A stretch of 64,000 bases of DNA, taken from contig JAZDHY010000044.1 of the NCBI GenBank assembly GCA_043805435.1, positions 62,001-126,000 of the forward strand, written 5' to 3'. This document shows, piece by piece, positions 42,909 to 52,696 of this stretch. Positions within the stretch are counted from its first letter, which is position 1, and the number at the start of each line of letters is the position of its first letter. Both the position numbers and the translations under genes were made by a program. This DNA is from JAEXOD01 sp043805435. Lineage in GTDB: Bacteria > Bacteroidota > Ignavibacteria > Ignavibacteriales > Melioribacteraceae. The notes beneath the pieces are model-generated. The model was not told where the DNA came from and made no database searches. It worked only from the letters and a program-made list of their open reading frames with translations.

Positions 42909-45419
42909 ATGAAGATGAAAAAAAAATATTTATTTTTAATTTTGTTTGTATTTGTTATGTCACTTAATGCGCAATTTAATTATTATGAAGCCATTGCACA
43001 AGGTGACTTTGCTTTTAAGAATGGTGAATATGAAAAAGCATTCAATAAATATTCCATTGCTGAAAACTTTGATCCTTCGAAGAAAGAGGAAGTTAGGAAA
43101 AGAATTACAAAAGTATTTAAAGAAACTGATTCGCTGAGAATTAAAGCTGAAAATGCAAAAAAACTAACAATAAAAGCACTTGAAGAAAAAGTTGAAGCTT
43201 CAAAGAAGAATGATAAATTAATAGAAGCATTCTATTTTAATTATGATAAGTTTGCTTTAGCTTACAAAAATGAAAAATATTACTATATAAATAAAAATGG
43301 AGAAGATGTTCAAAAGCTTGGTAAATGGGATAAAGCAGATCAATTTGATGCGTTAACAGGGCTTGCAAAAGTGATATCATCTGCCAAAATCAACTACTTG
43401 CTTGACACTACAGGGAATTGTTATAGATATACTTGTGATTTGAAAAAACAACTTGAAGAAGTTGATGCTTTAGATTTATCATACCAAGGATATGATAAAT
43501 TCCCTTTAGAACAGATTTGGATATCTTCCACATTAAAAATATTGATATTAAATGGTAATCAAATTAGTGAATTACCAAAAAAAATTGATGAATTCGTAAA
43601 TTTAAAGGTACTTGTTTTGCGCGATAATCAATTGACGGTTTTAGCTAAAGAAATTTGTAATTTGAAAAATTTATCAGTTTTAAGTTTTCGCGATAATAAA
43701 TTAACTGCTTTACCAAAAGAAATTTGTGAATTGAAAAAATTAGTTAACATTGATTTGAGCAATAACAAATTAACAAATATGCCGGAAAAAATTGGTGAAT
43801 TAAAAAATTTAGAAGCATTTTTTTTTAGAGGTAACCAATTAGCAGTTTTACCTAAAGAAATTAGAGAATTGAAAAAGTTGATTGAATTGGATCTAAGCTT
43901 TAACCAATTGACAAATTTACCCAAAGAGATTAGTGAATTAAAAAAATTAGTAAAATTAGATCTAAGCTTTAACCAATTGACAAATTTACCTAAAGATATT
44001 GGTGAATTAAAAAACTTGACTGGACTTAATCTAAATTTTAACCAACTGACCAGTTTACCAAATGAAATTTGTGAATTAAAAGACCTGACTGAATTAAATA
44101 TTTCTAATAATCCCATTAATGATAAGGAATTACAAAAAATTAAAGAAATGTTGCCAAATGTAAAAATAAATTTCAATAAAAAAGCAACAAATGATTCGAA
44201 TAATATCATATATAAGGAGGCATTAGATTATTACTCAAACAAATCGAACAATATCAACATTAAGCCTTCAATTGATTTATATGGGAATATTGGTGTGATT
44301 AATCGTTTATTAGGTGATTATCAAAATGCGATTGAATATTTTAATAGATGCTTAGAAATTGATCCTAATAATGTTTGGACAATGAAACAACTTTGTAAAA
44401 CTTTTTCAGATAAAAAAGATTACAAAAGTGCATATAGTTTTGGTAAAAAATTAATTGAGAAAGATGGGGATAATTATGAAAACTGGTATAATCTGAGCTA
44501 TTCCTCACTATTTGTTGGGAAACCAAATGAAGCAATAAGATACGCTCAAGAATCTATATCCCTCAACTCAAAAAAAAAATCAATAGAATCATATTTAGCA
44601 CTTGGCTATTTGCTAAATAATCAATGGGGTGAAGCAGAAAAAATATATTTAAGATGGAAGGGAAAAAAGTTTCCAAGCGAAGAAATGCAATGTGATAAGA
44701 TGTTTTTAGCCGATATTAAAGACTTAGAAGAAGCAAAAATAACTAACGTCAATTTTGAAAAAGTTAAAAAAATATTAACAGATGATACATATAAGCCCCC
44801 ATTAGATTTTTTTCAATTAGGACTTGATGCCTTTAAAAATAAACAGTATAGAGATGCTTTAAATGCGTATTTATTGGATATTGAAGTTGAAAAAAATAAT
44901 ATAAGATCATATAGATATGTGGGCCTATGTTATCAATTATTGGAGGAACATTCTAAAGCAAATGAATATTTCAACATTTATTTAGGACTTAATCCTACTA
45001 ATATTAAAGCGATAGAAGAAGTCCGCATTAGTTGTCATAAAATGAGGGATTACAATACTGCATATCTATGTTGTGAAAAACTTTGCGAATTAGACAGTAC
45101 AAACTTCAACCATTGGTTTGACTTAAGCTTTTATTCCCTTTTTGTGGGTAAACCGAATGAGGCAATAACATTTGCACAAAAAACATTGGAGCTTAATTCC
45201 GGGAAAAATGAAGTAGAAACTAACTTAGCCCTCGGGTATTTGTTAAATAACCAATGGGATGAAGCAGAAGAAATTTATTTAAAATGGAAAGGCAAGAAAT
45301 TTCCGAACGATGAAAGACTTTGTGATAATATGTTTTTGGCAGATATTAAAGATTTAGAAGATTTCGGAATAACACACAATGATTTTGAAAAAGTAAAAGA
45401 ATTATTTAATATAAAATAA
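42909..45419 (+). CDS. Exported LRR-TPR protein
   Basis: An 836-residue protein with a signal peptide (KKKYLFLILFVFVMSLNAQ, about residues 4-22). Order of parts: TPR-like and coiled-coil segment (about 25-110); WG-repeat-like stretch with YYYINKNGEDV (about 120-150); about ten leucine-rich repeats of 23 residues (about 180-400; for example KLDLSFNQLTNLPKDIGELK); two related TPR blocks (about 430-620 and 640-836), each with LFVGKPNEAI, then LALGYLLNNQW and WKGKKFP. Adjacent LRR copies are nearly identical in DNA. It starts 5 nt after the STAND gene. Inferred role is the sensor of the TIR-STAND pair, on the far side of the membrane. Confidence 0.86.
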   Translation: MKMKKKYLFLILFVFVMSLNAQFNYYEAIAQGDFAFKNGEYEKAFNKYSIAENFDPSKKEEVRKRITKVFKETDSLRIKAENAKKLTIKALEEKVEASKKNDKLIEAFYFNYDKFALAYKNEKYYYINKNGEDVQKLGKWDKADQFDALTGLAKVISSAKINYLLDTTGNCYRYTCDLKKQLEEVDALDLSYQGYDKFPLEQIWISSTLKILILNGNQISELPKKIDEFVNLKVLVLRDNQLTVLAKEICNLKNLSVLSFRDNKLTALPKEICELKKLVNIDLSNNKLTNMPEKIGELKNLEAFFFRGNQLAVLPKEIRELKKLIELDLSFNQLTNLPKEISELKKLVKLDLSFNQLTNLPKDIGELKNLTGLNLNFNQLTSLPNEICELKDLTELNISNNPINDKELQKIKEMLPNVKINFNKKATNDSNNIIYKEALDYYSNKSNNINIKPSIDLYGNIGVINRLLGDYQNAIEYFNRCLEIDPNNVWTMKQLCKTFSDKKDYKSAYSFGKKLIEKDGDNYENWYNLSYSSLFVGKPNEAIRYAQESISLNSKKKSIESYLALGYLLNNQWGEAEKIYLRWKGKKFPSEEMQCDKMFLADIKDLEEAKITNVNFEKVKKILTDDTYKPPLDFFQLGLDAFKNKQYRDALNAYLLDIEVEKNNIRSYRYVGLCYQLLEEHSKANEYFNIYLGLNPTNIKAIEEVRISCHKMRDYNTAYLCCEKLCELDSTNFNHWFDLSFYSLFVGKPNEAITFAQKTLELNSGKNEVETNLALGYLLNNQWDEAEEIYLKWKGKKFPNDERLCDNMFLADIKDLEDFGITHNDFEKVKELFNIK
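43890..43990 (+). repeat. Near-identical LRR unit repeat (69-nt period)
   Basis: The 31-nt run beginning GATCTAAGCTTTAACCAATT at 43890-43920 recurs exactly at 43959-43989, an offset of 69 nt or 23 codons, one LRR unit. Identity at the DNA level marks a recent duplication or gene conversion of a repeat unit. Confidence 0.85.
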
Positions 45420-45677
45420 TTGAATGGATTATTTATTTTTGTTTAATAAAGCTGCACAGTTATCTCATACTTAAGGATAATGCATTAAAATAAGAAAAAC
45501 ACAATGTTTTCTGCATATAAAAATCAAATAATTGATATAATCTTTCAATTAACGGTATCGCACCCAATAAACATCTAAAAATACTAATTCTCTTTTATTG
45601 TAAAATAATGATCAAATGAATAAATTGGTAATGTTGTTTTTAATTAAAATAGATTAATTTTTTTAAAGGATTAAATT
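45420..45677. other. AT-rich spacer after the LRR-TPR gene
   Basis: No gene, terminator or repeat was identified. It separates the TIR operon from an unrelated enzyme gene. AAAGGA at about 45665-45670 is the ribosome binding site of the next gene. Confidence 0.5.
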
Positions 45678-46820
45678 ATGGTTTACGAAACAATTAGTGA
45701 TATACGAAAATTATTTCCGTATTTGGATCATGGCAAAATATATTTTAATCATGCTTCTATTGGGCCGCTATCACGACTTATTATAAGCCGCTTAAATGAA
45801 TATATGTACGAAAGAAGTACAACAAATATAAAAAATTTTGATACTTTTGTTGCCTCCGATTTGGGATGCAGAGAAAAACTTGGAAGGCTGTTAAATTGTA
45901 AACCGGATAGAATTACATGGATAGATAATGTTTCTAACGGGATGAATGTTTTGGCAAACGGCCTGCAATGGCAAAAAGGGGATGAAATAATATTAAACGA
46001 TTTGGAATTTCCGGCAAATGTTTATCCATTTTTAAACCTGCAAAAAAAAGGTGTTGTTGTAAAATTTGTAAAAAATGTAAATGGAATAATTAATATTGAA
46101 GATATAAAAAAGGAAATTACTCCAAAAACAAAATTAATTTCTATTAGTTTTGTACAGTTTTTAACCGGTTTTAGATCGGATTTGGAAGAATTGGGTAATG
46201 TTTGCAAATCGAATAATATAATATTTTCAGTTGATGCTATTCAAGGGGCGGGTGCTATTAATATTGATATAAAAAAAAGTAACATTAATTTTTTATGCGG
46301 CGGTACTCAAAAATGGTTAATGGGGCTTCAGGGGTTATCGTACATGTATATTGAAGAAAGTCTTCAAGAAAAAATGATACAAGCAAATGTGGGGTGGCTT
46401 TCTGTAAAAGATTATTGGAATTTATTAAATTACGATTTAACCTTAAAAGAAGACGCCCAAAGTTTTATGAATGGTTCTGTTAATTTAATTGGTATTGTTG
46501 CAGCAGAAACATCACTTAGTATGTTTTTAGATTTTGGAATGGATAAAGTTGAAAGTTTGGTATTAAGAAATACCAAATATTTAATTTCAAAACTTGTTGA
46601 ACTTGGAATAAATCCAATACTTAAAAATGCTGAAGAAAAAAATCTTGCAGGTATTGTTACTTTTCCATTAAAAAATGCTGAAACTATTCAAGCAGAATTT
46701 GAAAAAAAGAAAATTGTGTTTGAATTAAGAGGGGGTATGGTAAGAATGGCACCGCATTTTTATAACACAATTGAAGAAATTGATATTGTATTAAAAGAAC
46801 TTGAAGTATATGTTAAATAA
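45678..46820 (+). CDS. PLP-dependent aminotransferase, class V
   Basis: A 380-residue fold-type I enzyme, cysteine-desulfurase/SPT-like superfamily. Features: YFNHASIGPLSR at the N-terminus, DNVSNGMNVLANGL, the cofactor-contacting Asp in SVDAIQGAGA, and GGTQKWLMG, in which Lys212 is the predicted Schiff-base lysine. No cysteine-desulfurase active-site Cys loop is evident, so an aminotransferase, epimerase or selenocysteine-lyase-like reaction is as likely. Substrate cannot be predicted from context. It is a single-gene unit. Confidence 0.88.
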   Translation: MVYETISDIRKLFPYLDHGKIYFNHASIGPLSRLIISRLNEYMYERSTTNIKNFDTFVASDLGCREKLGRLLNCKPDRITWIDNVSNGMNVLANGLQWQKGDEIILNDLEFPANVYPFLNLQKKGVVVKFVKNVNGIINIEDIKKEITPKTKLISISFVQFLTGFRSDLEELGNVCKSNNIIFSVDAIQGAGAINIDIKKSNINFLCGGTQKWLMGLQGLSYMYIEESLQEKMIQANVGWLSVKDYWNLLNYDLTLKEDAQSFMNGSVNLIGIVAAETSLSMFLDFGMDKVESLVLRNTKYLISKLVELGINPILKNAEEKNLAGIVTFPLKNAETIQAEFEKKKIVFELRGGMVRMAPHFYNTIEEIDIVLKELEVYVK

Positions 46821-46896
46821 TAAATTATGATTTAGTGCTGCTGTTTTGCTGGTATGATTGTTTTTTTTAGTAAATCACCAAATAATTGAGGAAAAT

Positions 46897-47757
46897 ATGA
46901 AACGAACATTTTTAGTGTTATTTGCACTTATCAGCTTGTCTATAAATGCACAAGAAAAATATCTTATAATAAGATGTGATGATATTGGAATGAGTCATGC
47001 TGTTAATAATGCTTTTAGAGAGATAATAAAAACCGGATATCCAATTTCGGCATCAGTTATGTTTCCATGTGCATGGTATCAGGAAGCGGTAGATATATTA
47101 AAAGAAAATCCTCAAATTTCTGTTGGTGTACATTTAACCTTAAATGCGGAATGGAAAAATTACAGATGGGGTTCGGTTGCCGGAAAATCCGTTGTTCCCA
47201 GTTTGGTTGATGAGGAAGGATATTTTTTCCCCTCTCGGTCAAAGTTTTTTGCAAACAATCCGAAATTAGAGGAAGTAGAAATTGAATTACGAGAACAGAT
47301 AAACAGAGCCAAACGGAGCGGATTAGATATTGATTATCTCGACTATCACATGGGTACAGCGGTAGATAAACCGGAACTTAGAGCAATAGTTGAAAAATTG
47401 GCAAAAGAATATAATCTGGGGATATCAAGATATTTTGGAGAAGATGACCTAAATAATGTTTATGATGATCCCGTTGAAAGTAAAACAGACAGCTTAATTT
47501 CAATTGTAAACGGGATAGAAAAAAACGGCCTTTATTTATTAGTGGCACATATCGGCAAAAACGAACCGGAATTGGCAGCAATGGAAGATTTAAATCCTTG
47601 GGGGCCAAAAAATATGAGCCAAAGCAGAGAAGGGGAATTAAAAGCTCTCTGTTCAAAGGAGTTTAATCAAATACTTAAGCTAAAAAATATTGATTTAATA
47701 GATTATAGAAAATTAATTGAAATTAAAGGAAAAGCTAATATGAAATCTCCGGAATAA
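46897..47757 (+). CDS. Exported YdjC/ChbG-like carbohydrate deacetylase
   Basis: From ATG 46897 (GAGGA at 46888-46892) the protein has 286 residues with signal peptide ending SLSINAQ; the longer TTG frame from 46858 lacks support. The YdjC signature CDDIGMSHAVNNAF supplies two metal-binding aspartates and a His, with VGVHLTLNAEW and LDYHMGTA adding further metal/active-site residues. YdjC-family enzymes deacetylate N-acetylglucosamine oligosaccharides. Here it is exported, unlike the cytoplasmic E. coli ChbG. Substrate unknown. Confidence 0.88.
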   Translation: MKRTFLVLFALISLSINAQEKYLIIRCDDIGMSHAVNNAFREIIKTGYPISASVMFPCAWYQEAVDILKENPQISVGVHLTLNAEWKNYRWGSVAGKSVVPSLVDEEGYFFPSRSKFFANNPKLEEVEIELREQINRAKRSGLDIDYLDYHMGTAVDKPELRAIVEKLAKEYNLGISRYFGEDDLNNVYDDPVESKTDSLISIVNGIEKNGLYLLVAHIGKNEPELAAMEDLNPWGPKNMSQSREGELKALCSKEFNQILKLKNIDLIDYRKLIEIKGKANMKSPE

Positions 47758-47777
47758 ACAGGATTAAGAAATATAAC

Positions 47778-47807
47778 AAAAAAGCCATCAAATGATGGCT
47801 TTTTTTT
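47778..47807. terminator. Bidirectional terminator between convergent genes
   Basis: AAAAAAGCCATC (47778-47789) and GATGGCTTTTTTTT (47794-47807) form a stem with a 4-nt loop and T-tracts in both directions. It serves the deacetylase gene (plus) and the second fliW gene (minus). Confidence 0.9.
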
Positions 47808-47810
47808 GAA

Positions 47811-48197
47811 TTAAACGTCTTCGGTTTTAACAAACAAAGGATAATTAGTTTTGTATCTTTCAAGCTGTCTTTGATAACCGACATTTTTTTCGGTGTTGAT
47901 AAACAAAGGAGCTTTTAAATTTACTGTTATTTTTGTTGGGTCTGCATTAAAAGTAACTAATGCAAAAGGATTAGTGTTAATTTCTGTTGGGAAGTTTTCA
48001 ATAAAACTGGTAACCGGAACCAATGGAAAAACTATTTCCGGTTCATCAATTGAAACAAGCCAATAAAAAAGAACAAAATCGAGTTGAACCATCAAAAACT
48101 TTTTGTGATCTTCAAAACCCGCAAGACCACCTTCAAATTTAATTATTTGATCTTCGTTAAATTCCATTTCACCAAATTGCGCATTTGATATTTTCAT
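47811..48197 (-). CDS. fliW: Flagellar assembly factor FliW (orphan copy 2)
   Basis: 128 residues on the minus strand with the complete FliW pattern: MKISNAQFGEMEFNEDQII, LAGFEDHKKFLMVQ, FYWLVSIDEPEIVFPLVPV and KITVNLKAPLFI. GGAGA precedes its ATG (reverse complement of 48203-48210). It is collinear with copy 1 (26608-26991) but clearly divergent. No csrA lies beside it. It is the only clear minus-strand gene in the window. Confidence 0.92.
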   Translation of the reverse strand: MKISNAQFGEMEFNEDQIIKFEGGLAGFEDHKKFLMVQLDFVLFYWLVSIDEPEIVFPLVPVTSFIENFPTEINTNPFALVTFNADPTKITVNLKAPLFINTEKNVGYQRQLERYKTNYPLFVKTEDV

Positions 48198-48694
48198 GTA
48201 ATTCTCCTATTTATGTAAGCTTTAGATTTAGTTTAATTTTATTACCTGCTTAATTGATGAAAATAAAATCTTTTAAAAGATAATATTTTATAGTTTAAAA
48301 TAAAATAATCAATAATTTATTATTTTACAATAGAATTTTAAATTAATTTTAAAAAATAAATAATGCCAAAGACTAAAATGATTTTAATAAGCTATATGTA
48401 TTTAATAATAATCTATGTAAATTGAAAAATGAATACATAATTTAATTAATAATCGAACATAATACAAAAATGTTGTCTATTTCTTTGATTTAATTTTTAT
48501 AAATCTCATTGGGTTATCTTAAATTAAAAGTTTTTAATATCATTAAAGCACAATATTAAAAAATATACTTTAAGATTTTTGAAATTTAAGTAAGTGCTAA
48601 TTGCTAAGTTTGTTTTGTTTGTTTTGAACTATATATATAGAATAATTAGTTAACGTATTAAATTATATAATATAATATAACCACACTAAAAATT
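48198..48694. other. Very AT-rich divergent intergenic region
   Basis: 497 nt between the minus-strand fliW and the plus-strand PAS kinase. No gene is seen. It must contain both promoters, but no element is certain; an AT-rich TATATATA run lies near 48632-48640 and a TATAAT-like run near 48672. Confidence 0.5.
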
Positions 48695-51289
48695 ATGGAA
48701 AATCTTTTCAGCCAATCTTTATTGCTTTTAATAAAAACAATTAATGAAGGAATAATTATTACTGATAAATTCGGAATTATTAAAGAGATAAATTCAGTTG
48801 CCCTTGAGGTAACTGCGGGTGCGTTTATTAATCCTCGTGGAATTTCCATAGATAGAATTTTTAATAAAATAGACTCCTCTTATATTGATCAGCAAGGATT
48901 TTTGTGCGACCAAGCATTTTTCACTAATATTGCAGTAATGAGTGAAATAACATTAGTAAATAAAACAAATGAAAAGATTTTATTTTCCGTAACTCCTATT
49001 AAAAGTAGTGATGATACCATATTAGGTTATTTGTTTTTAATAAAAGATTCATTTAACAAACAAAATAATCCTACAATTGTTGCTGAATCTGAAACATTAT
49101 ATAAAGAGTCACTTGAATTTGCATCAGATATAATATATATAACCGATATGAATGGTAATTTTACTAATGCAAATTATGCAACCTTAAAACTATTAGGATA
49201 TTCAAGGGAAGAGCTCCTCCAACTTTCAGTATTTGATGTTATAGTACCGGAATATGTTGATGGTTTAAAACGACACTATTATAGGCAATTTGTCTCTAAA
49301 GCTCGCACAACTTATCTTGAAACTCACATATTATCAAAAAGTGGTGAAAAAATATGGGTTGGACAAAATGTAAATTTGATAATTAAAGAAGGTAAAGTTA
49401 CCGGTTTTCATGCAATTTCGAGAGATATTACCGAACGAAAACAAACGGAAGCTGCTCTTTTAAGAAATGAAGAAATGTTAAAAATGATAATAAATATCAT
49501 TCCGGACAGAGTTTACATGAAAGACGCTGATGGAAAATTTGTAATTAATAATAAAGCTCATCTGGCAGCTCTTGGTGTTGCAAAGCAGGAAGAAGCTGTT
49601 GGGAAAACGGATTTTGATTTTCGTGATTATGCTATAGCAGTAAAATATAAAAATCAGGATATGGAAATAATTACTTCTAACACTCCAATAATAAACTGCT
49701 TGGAACATGAAGAATCAAAAAACGGAAAAGACAAATGGATGCTTATTTCCAAATTTCCATTTCAAATGTCTTCTAATTCGGAAATCGGGATAGTAGGTAT
49801 TAGTCATGATATTACCCAACAAAGGAATTATGAACTACAAAACACTTTGTTGGCAAATGCACTAAAAAGTATTAATGAATGCGTAACGATAACAGACTTG
49901 CAAAACAATCTGATTTTTATAAATAAATCGTTTATGAATACATATCAGTATAATGAAAAAGAATTATTAGGGAAAAATATTTCAATAATAAGCTGTAACA
50001 AAAATCCACTTGATATTAATGATAGGATAATGGAGGCAACATTAAAAGGCGGGTGGGAAGGCGAATTGATCAATCTAAAAAAAGATGGGACTGAAATACC
50101 GATTTACCTTTCAACAACGGCAATTTTTGATAAAAACAACTTGCCATTTGCCATGATAGGCGTTGCAAGGGATATTACACTTATCAAAAAGCACGAAAAC
50201 GAAATACTCAAATTAATACAAACAATTATTCATAGCCCTGTTTCAATTATTATTACCGATATAAACGGAATTATTGAATATGTTAATCCTAAAGCATTGG
50301 AAATGACAGGGTATAGCGATTATGAATTAATTGGTAAAAGACCAAATATATTTAAATCCGGATTTACGCTTCCCACTGTTTATAATGAATTATGGAAAAC
50401 GATTACAGCCGGAGATGAATGGCGCGGTGAATTATATAACCGCAAAAAAAACGGTGTTCTCTATTGGGAATTTGCATCAATATCGTCAATAAAAAATAAT
50501 GACGGAAAAATTATGCAATATATAGCATTTAAAGATGATATAACCTCAATTAAGGAATTGGAGTTTAGCTTAAAACTAGCCAAAGAAAAAGCGGAAGCCG
50601 CCAGTGAAATAAAAGATGCTTTTATTGCAAATGTTTCTCACGAAATAAGAACACCAATTAATGGAATGCTTGGTATGATTTCGTTAATTAAGGAGGGTTT
50701 TTCAAATTATATTACTTCTGTGGAAGAAGAATATTTCTCTTCAATAGACAGATCGAGCAGGCGAATAATAAGAACAACTGAACTGATATTAAATTTTTCG
50801 CGCTTTTTAATTGAAGATTTCCCTATTGAAATTAAACGTTTAAATTTGACTTCTATTATTGAAAGCGTTGTGCACGAGTACAAACCGATGGCAGTTGATA
50901 AAAACATTAAATTGGTTTTTGAGAATAATCTAGAGGCTGTTTTAATTGAATCCGATTCGTATGCTATTTATCAGATAATTTCGAATATAATGGATAATGC
51001 TGTTAAATTTACAAATAGCGGAAATGTTAAAATATCATTATTTAAACCTGAACAAAATAAAATTAAATTTAGTGTTGTTGATACAGGAGTAGGAATTTCT
51101 AAAGAATATCTGCCAAATTTATTTGAACCATATACACAGGAAGAAAATGGATATACGCGTTCATATGATGGTCTTGGGCTTGGATTAGCTTTAACCAAAT
51201 TGTTAATTGATAAAATTGGTGCAGAGATTGTTGTAAAAAGTATAAAAGGAGAAGGAACTGCTGTTTCTGTAACCTTTAAAACCGATTAA
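48695..51289 (+). CDS. Five-PAS cytoplasmic sensor histidine kinase
   Basis: 864 residues without a membrane span. Five PAS units can be traced at about 10-115, 135-255, 262-375, 385-505 and 508-625; the fifth has IEYVNPKALEMTGYSDYELI and GEWRG-like GDEWRGELYNRKKNG. The HisKA shows ANVSHEIRTPINGM with His649. The HATPase has N box SNIMDNAVKFTN, G1 VVDTGVGI and G2 YDGLGLGLALTK. Fully active by motif. No cognate receiver lies next to it. The ATG at 48695 has no obvious ribosome binding site. Confidence 0.93.
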   Translation: MENLFSQSLLLLIKTINEGIIITDKFGIIKEINSVALEVTAGAFINPRGISIDRIFNKIDSSYIDQQGFLCDQAFFTNIAVMSEITLVNKTNEKILFSVTPIKSSDDTILGYLFLIKDSFNKQNNPTIVAESETLYKESLEFASDIIYITDMNGNFTNANYATLKLLGYSREELLQLSVFDVIVPEYVDGLKRHYYRQFVSKARTTYLETHILSKSGEKIWVGQNVNLIIKEGKVTGFHAISRDITERKQTEAALLRNEEMLKMIINIIPDRVYMKDADGKFVINNKAHLAALGVAKQEEAVGKTDFDFRDYAIAVKYKNQDMEIITSNTPIINCLEHEESKNGKDKWMLISKFPFQMSSNSEIGIVGISHDITQQRNYELQNTLLANALKSINECVTITDLQNNLIFINKSFMNTYQYNEKELLGKNISIISCNKNPLDINDRIMEATLKGGWEGELINLKKDGTEIPIYLSTTAIFDKNNLPFAMIGVARDITLIKKHENEILKLIQTIIHSPVSIIITDINGIIEYVNPKALEMTGYSDYELIGKRPNIFKSGFTLPTVYNELWKTITAGDEWRGELYNRKKNGVLYWEFASISSIKNNDGKIMQYIAFKDDITSIKELEFSLKLAKEKAEAASEIKDAFIANVSHEIRTPINGMLGMISLIKEGFSNYITSVEEEYFSSIDRSSRRIIRTTELILNFSRFLIEDFPIEIKRLNLTSIIESVVHEYKPMAVDKNIKLVFENNLEAVLIESDSYAIYQIISNIMDNAVKFTNSGNVKISLFKPEQNKIKFSVVDTGVGISKEYLPNLFEPYTQEENGYTRSYDGLGLGLALTKLLIDKIGAEIVVKSIKGEGTAVSVTFKTD

Positions 51290-51481
51290 AAATAAGAAAA
51301 ACATGTTTAAAATAAATAACTACCCATCCTCCCCAAAATCAATATCAAATAAAGTGTAATTTGTTAATAAAATTCCTTATTAAAAGCCAACATTAACCAT
51401 GCAAAAACATTAAACATAAAAAATCCATATATTTAATATTGTATTATTTTTTTTTTGATTTTTAATAATATTAGGTTTTGG

Positions 51482-52696
51482 ATGAGCTGGATTTATTTAA
51501 TAATAACTTTTATTATCCTTTCGGGCATAGCAATAGGGCATTACCCATTATTAAAAATGAATAGGGCAACAATTGCTTTAGTTGGTGCTGTCCTATTAAT
51601 TTCTATTGGAGCTATTCCGTTAAAACAGGCATATTTTTCAATTGATTTTGATACAATAGTATTATTGTTTTCAATGATGGTTATTAATGTAAATTTAAGT
51701 TTAGCCGGTTTTTTTCAGATAGTTGCAGTAAAAGTTGGTTACTGGGCAAAAACACCTAAACAGTTATTGGCTTTAATAGTGTTGTTTTCGGGTTTGCTTT
51801 CTGCTCTGTTTTTAAATGATACAATATGTATAATGTTTACTCCGCTTATTTTAGAAATTGCAATTGCATTAAAACGCAACCCAATTCCGTATTTAATGGG
51901 ACTTGCAACTGCGGCAAATATTGGTTCGTCAGCAACAATAATTGGAAATCCACAGAACATGTTAATCGGTATAGCCTCAAAAATTTCTTTTTTAGAATTT
52001 ATGTATATGCAGCTGCCTGTTGCGTTAGTTGGATTATTTTTTGTTTGGATTGTTATTGTGTTGATTTATAAAAATGAGTTTAAAAAACAAAATTTTACCG
52101 AAAAACCGGATATTAAAATTAGAATATATAAGCCATTATTAATTAAAAGTATTATAACAACAATTATAATGATAATATTGTTTTTTGCCGGTGTGTCAAT
52201 ACCGCTTGCTGCATTAATTGGAGCATCATCGTTATTAACAACCAGAAGATTAAAACCACATAGAGTATTTAGAGAGATTGATTGGAGCCTGCTGGTGTTT
52301 TTTAGCGGACTATTTATTATAACCGGTGCAATTAATTATATTGGTTTAGGTGACGTTTTTTTTAATTTGTTAAAACCATTATCTGGTGAAAATGTAGCAA
52401 GTTTAAGTTTAATTTCGGTAGTTTTAAGCAATTTGATATCAAATGTTCCGGCTGTATTATTATATTTGCCAATAATTCCTAGTTTTATTGACCCGCATAA
52501 AGCATGGTTAGTGCTTGCAATGTCTAGCACTTTAGCCGGAAATGTGACTTTATTGGGTTCGGTGGCCAATTTAATTGTTGCAGAAGCAGCAAAAAAAAGA
52601 GGAGTAAATCTTTCATTTGTGGAATACTTAAAAGCAGGGCTGCCAATTGCGGTATTTTCGTTGTTGTGGGGCATTGTATGGTTCTCCATTTTTTAA
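51482..52696 (+). CDS. Ion transporter superfamily protein (ArsB/NhaD/SLC13-like)
   Basis: From ATG 51482 the protein has 404 residues and about 11 hydrophobic spans. The signatures are FLNDTICIMFTPLILEIA and ATAANIGSSATIIGNPQN in the first half, and a symmetrical NLISNVPAVLLYLP with LLGSVANLIVAEAA in the second, typical of the inverted-repeat IT superfamily. Substrate cannot be told from sequence: arsenite, sodium or dicarboxylates are all possible. An in-frame TTG at 51455 is a weaker start. Confidence 0.85.
   Translation: MSWIYLIITFIILSGIAIGHYPLLKMNRATIALVGAVLLISIGAIPLKQAYFSIDFDTIVLLFSMMVINVNLSLAGFFQIVAVKVGYWAKTPKQLLALIVLFSGLLSALFLNDTICIMFTPLILEIAIALKRNPIPYLMGLATAANIGSSATIIGNPQNMLIGIASKISFLEFMYMQLPVALVGLFFVWIVIVLIYKNEFKKQNFTEKPDIKIRIYKPLLIKSIITTIIMIILFFAGVSIPLAALIGASSLLTTRRLKPHRVFREIDWSLLVFFSGLFIITGAINYIGLGDVFFNLLKPLSGENVASLSLISVVLSNLISNVPAVLLYLPIIPSFIDPHKAWLVLAMSSTLAGNVTLLGSVANLIVAEAAKKRGVNLSFVEYLKAGLPIAVFSLLWGIVWFSIF

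Noticed and set aside
42946..43137. 63-codon plus-strand frame inside the LRR-TPR gene
   Set aside because: Lies entirely within the signal-peptide and TPR region of a well supported gene in another frame.
43628..44209. 193-codon open frame on the minus strand opposite the LRR region
   Set aside because: It is the antisense shadow of the leucine-rich repeats; its periodic SLGKFVNWLKL pattern simply mirrors the 69-nt repeat.
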